A DNA stretch of 22,813 nucleotides from an uncultured Bacillota bacterium. Its GTDB lineage: Bacteria > Bacillota > Clostridia > Lachnospirales > Lachnospiraceae. This document shows, piece by piece, positions 1 through 6,877 of the stretch; within the stretch, counting starts at the first letter, position 1; each line of letters starts with the position of its first letter. The notes under the pieces were generated by a model. The model ran no database searches. It was not told the origin of the DNA and worked only from the letters and a program-made list of their open reading frames with translations. The DNA lies in assembly GCA_905200905.1 (NCBI GenBank), contig CAJKMA010000041.1:1-22813 (forward strand), in the 5' to 3' direction. Position numbers and translations under genes: made by a program.

Positions 1-62
1 AAGGTAGCTGCTTTTTCAAAAACTCTATCAATCGGATCATAATGATATACCTGATATCCCAT
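1..62 (-). CDS. 5' end of an unidentified gene, cut by the window edge
   Basis: An open reading frame starts with ATG at 62-60 and runs off the left edge; the first residues read MGYQVYHYDPIDRVFEKAAT. The start is supported by a GAGGAAGG ribosome binding site about 7 bases upstream, which lies in the last codons of the preceding gene, whose stop is 3 bases before this ATG. It is therefore the third gene of a coupled run with the two small DNA-binding-like genes. Only 20 residues are visible and I do not recognise the family. In this position on an element it might be a replication, mobilisation or recombinase gene, but nothing in the visible part decides this. Confidence 0.6.
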   Translation of the reverse strand, partial: MGYQVYHYDPIDRVFEKAAT

Positions 63-65
63 ATT

Positions 66-302
66 TTATCCTTCCTCTTTTTTCTGCCTCTTTCTTAAAT
101 AAGCTTCAAAAATATGTCTATTGATGCGAACCATCTTTCCAATTTTAAAAACGGCTCCTGCTTCATGTACTAATCTGGTAAATGGTTTCATGCCAAATCC
201 GTAATATTCCACACCCATCTTATAAGTAATAAAATCTCTTTTCAGCATCTCCAAATCTTCATCATCTATCTGATGAGAATACATCCAAATATTTCCTGAC
301 AC
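66..302 (-). CDS. small DNA-binding-like protein, DUF6462-like, second of two tandem paralogues
   Basis: A 78-residue acidic-then-basic small protein. Residues about 26-70 (ITYKMGVEYYGFG, then KPFTRLVHEAGAVFKIGK, then RINRHIFEAYL) match the layout of the DUF6462/excisionase-like helix-turn-helix proteins common on Lachnospiraceae elements: a helix-turn-helix followed by a short beta wing and an INxxIFExYL ending. The same layout is seen in the gene just upstream, so the two are paralogues. The start is GTG at 302, chosen because GAGGAGG lies 7 bases before it; the upstream gene stops one base before this start, which suggests translational coupling. A role in regulation or excision of a mobile element is an inference. 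The family name is from memory and not from a search. Confidence 0.65.
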   Translation of the reverse strand: MSGNIWMYSHQIDDEDLEMLKRDFITYKMGVEYYGFGMKPFTRLVHEAGAVFKIGKMVRINRHIFEAYLRKRQKKEEG

Positions 303-303
303 G

Positions 304-570
304 TTATCCCTCCTCGTTCAACTCATGCGGCGCCTTCTCCCTAAACTGTTCCAGATAAGCATCAAAAATATCTCTATTAATCAGCACGGTGCTATCCATT
401 CGATAAATAGCTCCAGCAGCCTGTGCAAGCTGCATGATTTTTCGATGTGACATACTGTACACAATTTCAGCCTCTTGATATTTCAAAAACTGTTTCCTTA
501 ATTTCCTTGCAGTATCACGAACTTCTTTTCGACGCTCGATAGTATAATAGGGTTCTTCTGATCTACACAT
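304..570 (-). CDS. small DNA-binding-like protein, DUF6462-like, first of two tandem paralogues
   Basis: An 88-residue protein whose second half (KYQEAEIVYSMSHRKIMQLA, then GAIYRMDSTVLINRDIFDAYLEQF) has the helix-turn-helix plus wing layout of DUF6462/excisionase-like proteins and aligns with its downstream neighbour. The open frame extends to a TTG at 618 and an in-frame ATG at 600, but neither has a good ribosome binding site and the TTG sits on the foot of the terminator hairpin. The ATG at 570 has GAGG 8 bases upstream and leaves a protein of normal family length, so I chose it. The N-terminal 35 residues are highly charged. Function is not shown by the sequence; control of an integrated element is a reasonable guess. 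Confidence 0.65.
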   Translation of the reverse strand: MCRSEEPYYTIERRKEVRDTARKLRKQFLKYQEAEIVYSMSHRKIMQLAQAAGAIYRMDSTVLINRDIFDAYLEQFREKAPHELNEEG

Positions 571-615
571 TTTAAGATCCTCGCTTTCATAAAATTCCAT
601 GACAGATTTACCACG

Positions 616-659
616 CAAAAAAAGGACACCTTTTAAAATTTCTTTTAAAAAGTGTCCTT
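616..659 (-). terminator. rho-independent terminator downstream of lysS
   Basis: The arms 622-638 and 643-659 pair over 17 positions with one mismatch (630 against 651) around a 4-base loop. On the minus strand the stem is followed by a run of seven T. It would end minus-strand transcripts coming from lysS about 140 bases after its stop. It also stands between lysS and the small genes, so those must have a promoter below it or depend on readthrough. Confidence 0.8.
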
Positions 660-737
660 GATAGAACTAATATTTAATGTTTGTAATTCTGACTAGAATC
701 CGTTATCGACTACCATCATACATTATCATATGGTAAA

Positions 738-758
738 TTGATGTCAATTTGATGTCAA
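738..758. repeat. two 10-bp direct repeats, 11-bp spacing
   Basis: TTGATGTCAA occurs at 738-747 and again at 749-758, one base apart, so the period is 11 bp or about one helical turn. Each unit is itself nearly palindromic (TTGA and TCAA around TG). Such close repeats near a 3'-gene palindrome resemble integrase or excisionase arm sites. On the minus strand each unit contains TTGACA, so they could instead be -35 elements or a repressor operator; I see no good -10 at 16-18 bp from either. Confidence 0.55.
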
Positions 759-778
759 CTTCTCTAATCATGCTCGGA

Positions 779-799
779 AACCCTTGATTTTCAAGGATT
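779..799. other. candidate attachment core: imperfect palindrome on the lysS stop
   Basis: The 9-base arms 779-787 and 791-799 pair at 8 of 9 positions around TTT (central part CCTTGATTTTCAAGG). The right arm covers the lysS stop codon at 800-798. Two arms flanking a short spacer and lying at the end of a housekeeping gene is what the core site of a tyrosine recombinase usually looks like. It could equally be only a weak hairpin after lysS; it has no T-run, so it is unlikely to be a terminator. Confidence 0.4.
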
Positions 800-2288
800 A
801 TTTATCGAGACTCTTCATTGTCGGGAATAGTAAAACGTCACGGATAGCAGCACTGTCTGTCAGCAACATAACCATTCTGTCGATGCCGAATCCAATACCA
901 CCTGTAGGCGGCATACCGATTTCCAGAGCATTCATAAAGTCTTCGTCTGTGGTGTTTGCTTCTTCATCACCCTGTGCCAGAAGTTCTTCCTGTGCTTTGA
1001 AACGTTCTCTCTGGTCGATTGGGTCATTTAATTCTGAATAAGCATTTGCCATTTCCCATCCATTCATGAAGAACTCAAAACGTTCTACATATTCCGGATT
1101 TTCCGGTTTTTTCTTGGTCAGAGGAGAAATCTCAATTGGATGATCCATAACAAAAGTTGGCTGAAGCAGATGCTCCTCAACAAATTCTTCAAAGAAGAGG
1201 TTCAGGATATCACCTTTTTTGTGTCTTTCTTCATACTCTACATGGTGTTCTTTTGCCACTGCTCTTGCTTCTTTCAGTGTGTGGATTTCATTAAAGTCAA
1301 CACCTGCAAATTTCTTAACTGCATCCACCATAGTGATACGTTCAAATGGCTTTCCTAAATCCATTTCAATGCCATTGTACACAATTTTTGTAGTTCCCAG
1401 TACTTCCTGAGCTACATGACGATACAGGTTTTCTGTTAAGTCCATCATGCCGTGATAGTCTGTATATGCCTGATAAAGCTCCATTAAAGTAAACTCTGGA
1501 TTGTGTCTGGTATCCAGACCTTCATTACGGAATACTCGTCCAATTTCGTAAACTTTCTCCATACCACCTACAATCAATCTCTTCAGATACAATTCCAAAG
1601 AAATACGCAGCTTAAAGTCCTCATTTAAAGCATTGAAATGGGTCTCAAATGGGCGTGCTGCTGCACCACCGGCATTTGCCACCAACATAGGAGTCTCTAC
1701 TTCTAAGAATCCCTGTCCACCTAAATAATTCCGGATACTTGCAAGAATTTTAGAACGTTTGATAAAAGTCTCCTTTACATCTGCATTCATAATTAAATCT
1801 ACATATCTTTGACGATAACGTAAATCCGTGTTAATCAATCCGTGGAACTTTTCTGGAAGCGGCTTTAAACTCTTAGACAACAGTGTTAATTCTGTGGCGT
1901 GAATAGAAATTTCCCCTGTTTTTGTTTTAAACACTTCACCTGTAATTCCTACCAAATCACCGATATCCATTTTCTTAAACTCTTTATAAGGCTCCTCACC
2001 TATGTTGTCTCTTGCAACATAAGACTGAATAGAACCCTGTAAATCCTGAATACTGCAAAAAGAAGCTTTTCCCATAACACGTTTGGACATCATACGCCCT
2101 GCCAAAGTAACGGTTTTGCCTTCTAACTCATCAAAAGCATTTTTCACTTCCATACTGTGGTGTGTTACATCAAATTTAGTAATCTGAAATGGATCCTTTC
2201 CATTTGCCTGCAAATCAGCTAATTTTTCACGGCGAACCTTTAATAACTGATTTAAGTCCTGTTCCTGTGTCTTCTTCTGCTCTGCCAC
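798..2288 (-). CDS. lysS: lysyl-tRNA synthetase, class II
   Basis: Charges tRNA-Lys with lysine using ATP, in the cytoplasm. The 496 residues are the normal length. An anticodon-binding OB fold covers about 55-140 (TLAGRMMSKRVMGKASF). The class II catalytic domain follows: motif 1 region near 195-210 (FLEVETPML), motif 2 at about 253-266 (FRNEGLDTRHNPEF), the lysine-pocket stretch FFMNGWEMANAYSELNDP near 410-430, and motif 3 at about 463-478 (GIGFGIDRMVMLLTD). The start is GTG at 2288, with AAGGAG upstream, 29 bases after greA; both are read from the promoter near 2919. No T-box leader is visible. The 3' end coincides with a palindrome that may be an element attachment site. Confidence 0.97.
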   Translation of the reverse strand: MAEQKKTQEQDLNQLLKVRREKLADLQANGKDPFQITKFDVTHHSMEVKNAFDELEGKTVTLAGRMMSKRVMGKASFCSIQDLQGSIQSYVARDNIGEEPYKEFKKMDIGDLVGITGEVFKTKTGEISIHATELTLLSKSLKPLPEKFHGLINTDLRYRQRYVDLIMNADVKETFIKRSKILASIRNYLGGQGFLEVETPMLVANAGGAAARPFETHFNALNEDFKLRISLELYLKRLIVGGMEKVYEIGRVFRNEGLDTRHNPEFTLMELYQAYTDYHGMMDLTENLYRHVAQEVLGTTKIVYNGIEMDLGKPFERITMVDAVKKFAGVDFNEIHTLKEARAVAKEHHVEYEERHKKGDILNLFFEEFVEEHLLQPTFVMDHPIEISPLTKKKPENPEYVERFEFFMNGWEMANAYSELNDPIDQRERFKAQEELLAQGDEEANTTDEDFMNALEIGMPPTGGIGFGIDRMVMLLTDSAAIRDVLLFPTMKSLDK

Positions 2289-2317
2289 TTCTCACACTCT
2301 CCTTCGTTCATTTTAGA

Positions 2318-2800
2318 TTAAATATTTCTTTCAATACCAAGAACTTTATATTCCATTACTCCTGAAGGCATTTCTACGGAAACGGTTTCCCCAATAGATG
2401 CACCAATTAAGGCTTTTCCTACTGGAGATTCATTAGAAATCTTGCCTTCCAGGCTGTTAGCCTCTGTAGAACCTACAATTTTAAATTCGATTTCCTCATC
2501 GAATTCTACATCATAAACTTTTACCTTACAGCCAACGCTAATCTTATTTACATCTACTTCATCCTCTACTACAACTTCTGCATTTTTGAGGATTTTCTCT
2601 ATCTGTTCGATTCTAGCCTCGATATCTCTCTGCTCGTCCATAGCAGCATCATATTCTGCATTTTCAGACAAGTCACCCTGTTCTCTGGCCTCTTTAATTT
2701 TCTCTGCAACTTCTTTTCTCTTTACAATTTTTAAATCGTGAAGTTCATCTTCTAATTTTGTCAACCCAGCGTAAGTCAGTATTACTTTCTTTTCTTCCAT
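2318..2800 (-). CDS. greA: transcription elongation factor GreA
   Basis: GreA binds RNA polymerase and stimulates cleavage of the RNA 3' end in backtracked complexes. Residues 1 to about 75 form the antiparallel coiled coil, with the acidic tip in SENAEYDAAMDEQ, and the C-terminal half is the FKBP-like domain ending in MEYKVLGIERNI. The frame stays open to a TTG at 2866, but that start has no ribosome binding site; the ATG at 2800 (MEEKKVILTYAG) gives 160 residues, the usual GreA length, with GAGAAAGGG about 11 bases upstream. The leader from the predicted transcription start is about 84 bases. It is followed by lysS after 29 bases, a common pairing in Firmicutes. Confidence 0.96.
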   Translation of the reverse strand: MEEKKVILTYAGLTKLEDELHDLKIVKRKEVAEKIKEAREQGDLSENAEYDAAMDEQRDIEARIEQIEKILKNAEVVVEDEVDVNKISVGCKVKVYDVEFDEEIEFKIVGSTEANSLEGKISNESPVGKALIGASIGETVSVEMPSGVMEYKVLGIERNI

Positions 2801-2890
2801 AATTCTATACACCCTTTCTCCAATATCTGCACATCCAAAGATATTTTCTTGCTCTGGCTTCTGCAAATATCACTACTTAACAGTCATAAC

Positions 2891-2919
2891 ATTATAAATA
2901 ATACCTATGCAGATGTCAA
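2891..2919 (-). promoter_or_regulatory. sigma-A promoter of greA-lysS
   Basis: On the minus strand TTGACA (2919-2914) and TATAAT (2896-2891) are both perfect matches and are separated by exactly 17 bp. Transcription should start near 2884. This separates greA-lysS from dusB upstream, although no dusB terminator is seen in the 72 bases between the dusB stop and the -35. Confidence 0.9.
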
Positions 2920-2991
2920 GCTAAATACGCCTTCTAGCACATATTTCATATACTTTTTACACTTTTCATAATGATTTTAACCCTACACGAC

Positions 2992-3948
2992 CTACATCTT
3001 TCCTACCAGATCTTCCAGCTGTTCATAACTTTCCACTTCATTCACCATTCGACGCACAGATGCTGAATGAGGCATTCCTGTAGTATACCAGGCTACATGC
3101 TTACGCATTTCTCTCATACCTGTATAATTTCCCTTATATTCCAACTGCATCTTTGCATGTCTTAAAATCATGTCTTTTACTTCTTCTAATCTTGGTTTAG
3201 GAAGGATTTCTCCTGTTTTCTGGTAATGCAGGATTCTGGAAAACAGCCATGGATTTCCCTGCACTGCCCTTCCAATCATAATACCGTCACATCCCGTCTC
3301 ACGAACCAGTGCTTCCGCTTTTTCTGGTGAATCTACATCTCCATTTCCTATTACAGGTATGGACACTGCTTCCTTCACCTGGCGGATAATATCCCAGTCT
3401 GCAGTCCCTGCATAATACTGCTCTCTGGTTCGTCCATGAACTGCAATAGCTGCTGCTCCGGCGTCTTCTGCAATTTTAGCAATCTCTACTGCATTGACAC
3501 AGTCTTCGGTAAATCCTTTTCTAATTTTAATGGTCAGAGGCTTTTCAATAGCTTTTGATACCTTTGACACAATTTCGTGCACCAGCTTGGGATTTTTCAT
3601 CAATGCAGAACCTTCCCCATTGTTTACTACTTTTGGCACCGGACATCCCATATTAATATCAAGAATATCAAAATTGTGAGGTTCAATTTGTCTTGCAATT
3701 TCAGCCATTAAATCTGGGTCTGAACCAAAAAGCTGCAAGGATACAGGACGCTCCCTCTCATCAATTTCCATAAGAGTTTCTGTATTCTTATTTTTAAAAT
3801 AAATAGCCTTAGCGCTAATCATTTCTGTACAGATAAGCCCTGCTCCCTGCTCCTTGCACAGCAAACGAAATGGCAGGTCTGTTCCCCCTGCCATAGGCGC
3901 CAGTATTAAATTATTCTCCAGTGTTACATTTCCAATCTTTAGGTTCAT
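2992..3948 (-). CDS. dusB: tRNA dihydrouridine synthase, DusB type
   Basis: Reduces uridine to dihydrouridine in the tRNA D-loop with FMN and NADPH. A 318-residue TIM-barrel enzyme. Visible are the N-terminal LAPMAGGTDLPFR (16-28), the catalytic cysteine C102 in INMGCPVPKV, the FMN-contact segments KIRKGF, AVHGRTREQYY, IPVIGNGDV and IMIGRAVQGNPWLF, and a helical C-terminal domain (REMRKHVAWYTTG). A TTG at 3954 is also in frame, but AGAGG lies 6 bases before the ATG at 3948, so I use the ATG. The coaX stop is at 3953-3951, only two bases before this start, so dusB is the last gene of the six-gene run that begins with the patatin gene. Confidence 0.95.
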   Translation of the reverse strand: MNLKIGNVTLENNLILAPMAGGTDLPFRLLCKEQGAGLICTEMISAKAIYFKNKNTETLMEIDERERPVSLQLFGSDPDLMAEIARQIEPHNFDILDINMGCPVPKVVNNGEGSALMKNPKLVHEIVSKVSKAIEKPLTIKIRKGFTEDCVNAVEIAKIAEDAGAAAIAVHGRTREQYYAGTADWDIIRQVKEAVSIPVIGNGDVDSPEKAEALVRETGCDGIMIGRAVQGNPWLFSRILHYQKTGEILPKPRLEEVKDMILRHAKMQLEYKGNYTGMREMRKHVAWYTTGMPHSASVRRMVNEVESYEQLEDLVGKM

Positions 3949-3950
3949 AC

Positions 3951-4730
3951 TCAACCTCTGCTCTTTTTGGTTTTTTCATAGATAATCCGAAGTCCTTCTA
4001 AGGTAAGCTGGGCATCATACACGTCAATGGCATCTGTCTCATCTGCAATAAGTTTTCCAAGTCCCCCAGTTGCCACTACTTTTAAGTCCTCTATACCAGA
4101 CTCCTCTTTTACCTTCTTAACAATGTACTCCACCTGTCCAATATAGCCATAAACCAGACCTGCCTGCATACTGCTAATCGTTTCTTTTGCTAAAATACTT
4201 TCTGGCTTCTGAATGGCAATTTTAGGCAGCTTGGCAGCATCTTGCCACAAAGCCTTTGCACTAATCTCAATCCCCGGGGAAGTAATACCAGCCGCGAAAC
4301 TTCCATCTTCTGTAATTAAATCATACGTAGTAGCAGTTCCAAAATCCAGCACCAGCACAGGGCCTCCATAAATCTCATAGGCTGCCACAGCATCTACAAT
4401 TCTATCTGCCCCCACTTCCTTGGGATTTACTGCTGTAATGCGGATTCCTGTTTTACATCCTGGTCCCACATTTAAGGGGTTTACGTGGAAATATTTAATC
4501 ACACTGCTAATCAATGAATGCATAACATCCGGCACCACAGAACTGATAATTACATCCTCAATCTCTTCCTTACGAATCCCCTGATATTTCAACACATCAC
4601 ACATAAAAATACCATATTCATCTGATGTTCTATTCTGTCTTGTGGTGAGACGGAAAGTGCCCACCAGTTCCTTTTCCTTAAATACTCCCAGGGTAATATG
4701 TGTATTTCCCACATCAATGACTAATAACAT
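3951..4730 (-). CDS. coaX: type III pantothenate kinase
   Basis: Phosphorylates pantothenate, the first step of coenzyme A synthesis. Type III enzymes of the ASKHA fold are insensitive to CoA feedback and need a monovalent cation; that is family knowledge. The sequence has the phosphate motif DVGNTHITLG (6-15), the pantothenate-binding GADR (107-110), the second nucleotide motif DFGTATTYDLI (129-139) and the GITSPGIEISAKAL segment. Its 259 residues are normal. The start ATG at 4730 has AGGAG upstream and lies 4 bases after the preceding gene; it ends just before dusB. Neighbouring birA and argF suggest a general cofactor and biosynthesis operon. Confidence 0.95.
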   Translation of the reverse strand: MLLVIDVGNTHITLGVFKEKELVGTFRLTTRQNRTSDEYGIFMCDVLKYQGIRKEEIEDVIISSVVPDVMHSLISSVIKYFHVNPLNVGPGCKTGIRITAVNPKEVGADRIVDAVAAYEIYGGPVLVLDFGTATTYDLITEDGSFAAGITSPGIEISAKALWQDAAKLPKIAIQKPESILAKETISSMQAGLVYGYIGQVEYIVKKVKEESGIEDLKVVATGGLGKLIADETDAIDVYDAQLTLEGLRIIYEKTKKSRG

Positions 4731-4734
4731 ACGC

Positions 4735-5070
4735 TTATTCTCCTACTTCTTCTCCAAGAAAAAACACCTTGTAATATGTCTCCAGAGACTCCAACAGTTC
4801 CCTCTTTTTATTTCTCAAATCCTTGATTCGCAGCACACTTCCAATCTCATCAAACATTGCATCTGCCTCCAGAGCCTCTGTTTGAAACTGCAAATTTCCA
4901 TCTTCATCAAACTCCAATGTCAAAACTCCGCCTATTTCCTCTGTGTATAAGACACACATAATATGCAACTCATCTTGTACCGACTGAGGTAATGATGCGA
5001 AATCATCATTAAAATAATATTTCTGCTCATATGCGCTTGCACCGCACAAAACAACTCTATCCTTATACAT
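4735..5070 (-). CDS. conserved hypothetical protein, DUF6145-like
   Basis: A 111-residue soluble, acidic protein without signal peptide or membrane segment. It begins MYKDRVVLCGASAYEQKYYF and has a beta-rich middle (GGVLTLEFDEDGNLQFQTEA) and a helical end (RIKDLRNKKRELLESLETYY). The pattern resembles the DUF6145 proteins I remember from Lachnospiraceae, but I cannot run a search. The ribosome binding site GGGAG precedes ATG at 5070, 12 bases after birA, and coaX follows after 4 bases, so it is translated with two cofactor enzymes. The acidic surface, short length and fixed position suggest an accessory or regulatory partner, which is speculation. No catalytic motif is seen. Confidence 0.75.
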   Translation of the reverse strand: MYKDRVVLCGASAYEQKYYFNDDFASLPQSVQDELHIMCVLYTEEIGGVLTLEFDEDGNLQFQTEALEADAMFDEIGSVLRIKDLRNKKRELLESLETYYKVFFLGEEVGE

Positions 5071-5082
5071 ATTAATCTCCCT

Positions 5083-5886
5083 TTATACGTAACTGTAAAG
5101 ACCTCTTACAGAAACCTCTCCAGAAAGCTCTTTTTTCACTTCTCCAGTTTCCAATTCTACTAGAAGCTCTCCTTTTCCTGTAATGCCTCTGGCAATTCCC
5201 CTGCTTTCTATTCCTTTTTCAATCAAACGCACTGGCTGATTTTGATTCAAAAGCAGGGCTTCATACTCTGACTTTAAGAAACTTAAATCCTGTGTCTGAA
5301 GAAATTTCTCATAATTTTTTTCAAAATATTCCAGGGTTTTTGCTGCCATCTCTTCTCTTTCCAGGATTTCTCCCTTTTCCAGCCTTAAAGAAGTAGCCTT
5401 ATCCTGCAATTCCTCTGGAAATTCTCTCTGATTCACATTAATCCCCACACCTATGGTAATATATTTTGGCATGGTTCCGGATACCTGCATTTCTGTTAAA
5501 ATGCCGCATATTTTCTTTCCTGACATCACTACATCATTGGGCCACTTAATGCCTGCTGACTTCCCCGTAACCGCTATAGCTGCCTGGGCCACAGAAAGCC
5601 CCATAACCAGGGTCAAGGAGGCTGCATTTTCTGGAAAAATCTCTGGCTCCATCAGAAGTAGATTCATATAAATATTCTCCCTGGGAGGAGAATTCCATAC
5701 TCTTCCAATTCTTCCCTTTCCTCTAGTCTGCGCTTCTGCCAGAAACACTGCGCCATCCAATTCTTTCTTACAGCCATTTTTTGCTGCCTCCTTAGACCAG
5801 GTAATGGTAGATTCTGTCTGTTCCCGATAAAAAAGCTTTTTCCCCATCCACTTAGTCTGCAGTTGTTTTTCCAATCTTTTCTGCAT
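5083..5886 (-). CDS. birA: biotin--[acetyl-CoA-carboxylase] ligase without DNA-binding domain
   Basis: Activates biotin with ATP and attaches it to the biotin carrier domain of carboxylases. The catalytic motifs are all present: GKGRIGR (56-62), KWPNDV (114-119), KKICGIL (124-130) and the GVGINVNQ segment. A small SH3-like C-terminal domain follows (about 215-267). The protein has 267 residues and the catalytic domain begins within 20 residues of the start, so the winged helix of bifunctional BirA repressors is absent; it should be only an enzyme. The ATG at 5886 is one base after the argF stop and its GGGAG site lies inside argF, implying coupled translation. Confidence 0.94.
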   Translation of the reverse strand: MQKRLEKQLQTKWMGKKLFYREQTESTITWSKEAAKNGCKKELDGAVFLAEAQTRGKGRIGRVWNSPPRENIYMNLLLMEPEIFPENAASLTLVMGLSVAQAAIAVTGKSAGIKWPNDVVMSGKKICGILTEMQVSGTMPKYITIGVGINVNQREFPEELQDKATSLRLEKGEILEREEMAAKTLEYFEKNYEKFLQTQDLSFLKSEYEALLLNQNQPVRLIEKGIESRGIARGITGKGELLVELETGEVKKELSGEVSVRGLYSYV

Positions 5887-5887
5887 A

Positions 5888-6877
5888 TTATGCTCCCAAG
5901 GTTGCTGCCATCACAGCCTTAATCGTATGCATTCTATTTTCCGCCTCATCGAAAACCACGGACTGAGGAGATTCAAAGACTTCATCTGTAACTTCCATAT
6001 CCTTGATACCAAATCGCTGGCTCATTTCTTTTCCAATTTCTGTCTCTAAATCATGGAAAGCAGGCAAACAGTGAAGGAAGATTGCCTGACTTCCTGCATT
6101 TTCCATAACCTCTTTTGTTACCTTATAAGGGCTTAATTCCCGAATACGTTCTTCCCATACTTCATCCGGTTCTCCCATAGAAACCCACACATCGGTATAG
6201 ATAACATCAGCTCCCTTGGTACCTTCTTCTACATCTTCTGTTAAAGTAATTGTAGCACCGGATTCCTCTGCAAATTTTCTGCATTCTTCCACCAGTTCCT
6301 CGTTTGGAAAATATTTCTTTGGAGCACAAGCTACAAAGTGCATTCCCATTTTCGCACACAAAATCATAAGAGAATTTCCCATATTGTAGCGTGCGTCTCC
6401 CATGTAGACTAATTTCACACCTTCTGTTCTTCCTAAATGTTCCTGAATCGTCAACAAATCTGCCAACATTTGTGTAGGGTGATATTCATTAGTCAGACCA
6501 TTCCATACTGGCACACCTGCATACTGGGCCAAAGCTTCCACTTTTTCCTGTCCATAGCCGCGATACTCAATTCCATCGTAAATTCTTCCCAAAACTCTGG
6601 CTGTATCTTTAATACTTTCTTTTTTTCCAATCTGAGAACTCTTTGGATCCAAATATGTTGTACCCATTCCTAAATCATGAGCTGCTGTTTCAAAAGAACA
6701 ACGGGTTCTGGTACTTGTTTTTTCAAAAATCAAAGCAATATTTTTTCCTCTCAGAGTATCCACCAGAATACCCCTTTTTTTCTTTTCTTTTAATTCAGCA
6801 GCCAAGGAAACTAGATATTCTATCTCCTCCTTGGTAAAATCCTTTAATGTTAAAAAATTACGTCCTTTCAGGTTCAT
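5888..6877 (-). CDS. argF: ornithine carbamoyltransferase
   Basis: Makes citrulline from ornithine and carbamoyl phosphate in arginine synthesis. At 329 residues it is of normal length. The carbamoyl-phosphate motif STRTR is at 55-59, the HPTQ loop at 133-136 (NEYHPTQMLADL), and the ornithine-site HCLP at 269-272. The start ATG at 6877 lies inside the end of the patatin gene (overlap 20 bases), with a strong GGAGG 8 bases before it. No ARG box or other arginine operator is seen nearby, and no other arg gene is in the window, so it is separated from the rest of its pathway. A catabolic (arcB) role cannot be excluded by sequence, but no arcA or arcC is adjacent. Confidence 0.94.
   Translation of the reverse strand: MNLKGRNFLTLKDFTKEEIEYLVSLAAELKEKKKRGILVDTLRGKNIALIFEKTSTRTRCSFETAAHDLGMGTTYLDPKSSQIGKKESIKDTARVLGRIYDGIEYRGYGQEKVEALAQYAGVPVWNGLTNEYHPTQMLADLLTIQEHLGRTEGVKLVYMGDARYNMGNSLMILCAKMGMHFVACAPKKYFPNEELVEECRKFAEESGATITLTEDVEEGTKGADVIYTDVWVSMGEPDEVWEERIRELSPYKVTKEVMENAGSQAIFLHCLPAFHDLETEIGKEMSQRFGIKDMEVTDEVFESPQSVVFDEAENRMHTIKAVMAATLGA

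Larger units (their letters stand above)
1..799. mobile_element. possible edge of an integrated element at the lysS 3' end
   Basis: What is seen: three small minus-strand genes with no housekeeping match follow lysS, and between them and lysS lie a pair of direct repeats and an imperfect palindrome that overlaps the lysS stop codon. From knowledge of tyrosine recombinase elements, insertion at the 3' end of a conserved gene with short arm-type repeats nearby is a common arrangement, and proteins like the two tandem ones here are often seen on conjugative elements of Lachnospiraceae. That this is one element end is an inference. No integrase or second attachment site lies inside the window, and the other end would be left of position 1. 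Confidence 0.4.

Noticed and set aside
571..618. Longer start (TTG 618 or ATG 600) for the first small paralogue
   Set aside because: No good ribosome binding site, and the TTG is on the foot of the terminator; ATG 570 has GAGG at a suitable distance.
2801..2866. 22-residue N-terminal extension of GreA from a TTG start
   Set aside because: It has no ribosome binding site and would make GreA longer than its family; the ATG at 2800 fits length and leader.
2801..2890. T-box or other amino-acid riboswitch before greA-lysS
   Set aside because: The leader is only about 84 bases and lacks the conserved T-box sequence and a terminator stem.
4642..4950. 102-residue plus-strand open frame
   Set aside because: It is antisense to coaX and its neighbour, without ribosome binding site or family resemblance.
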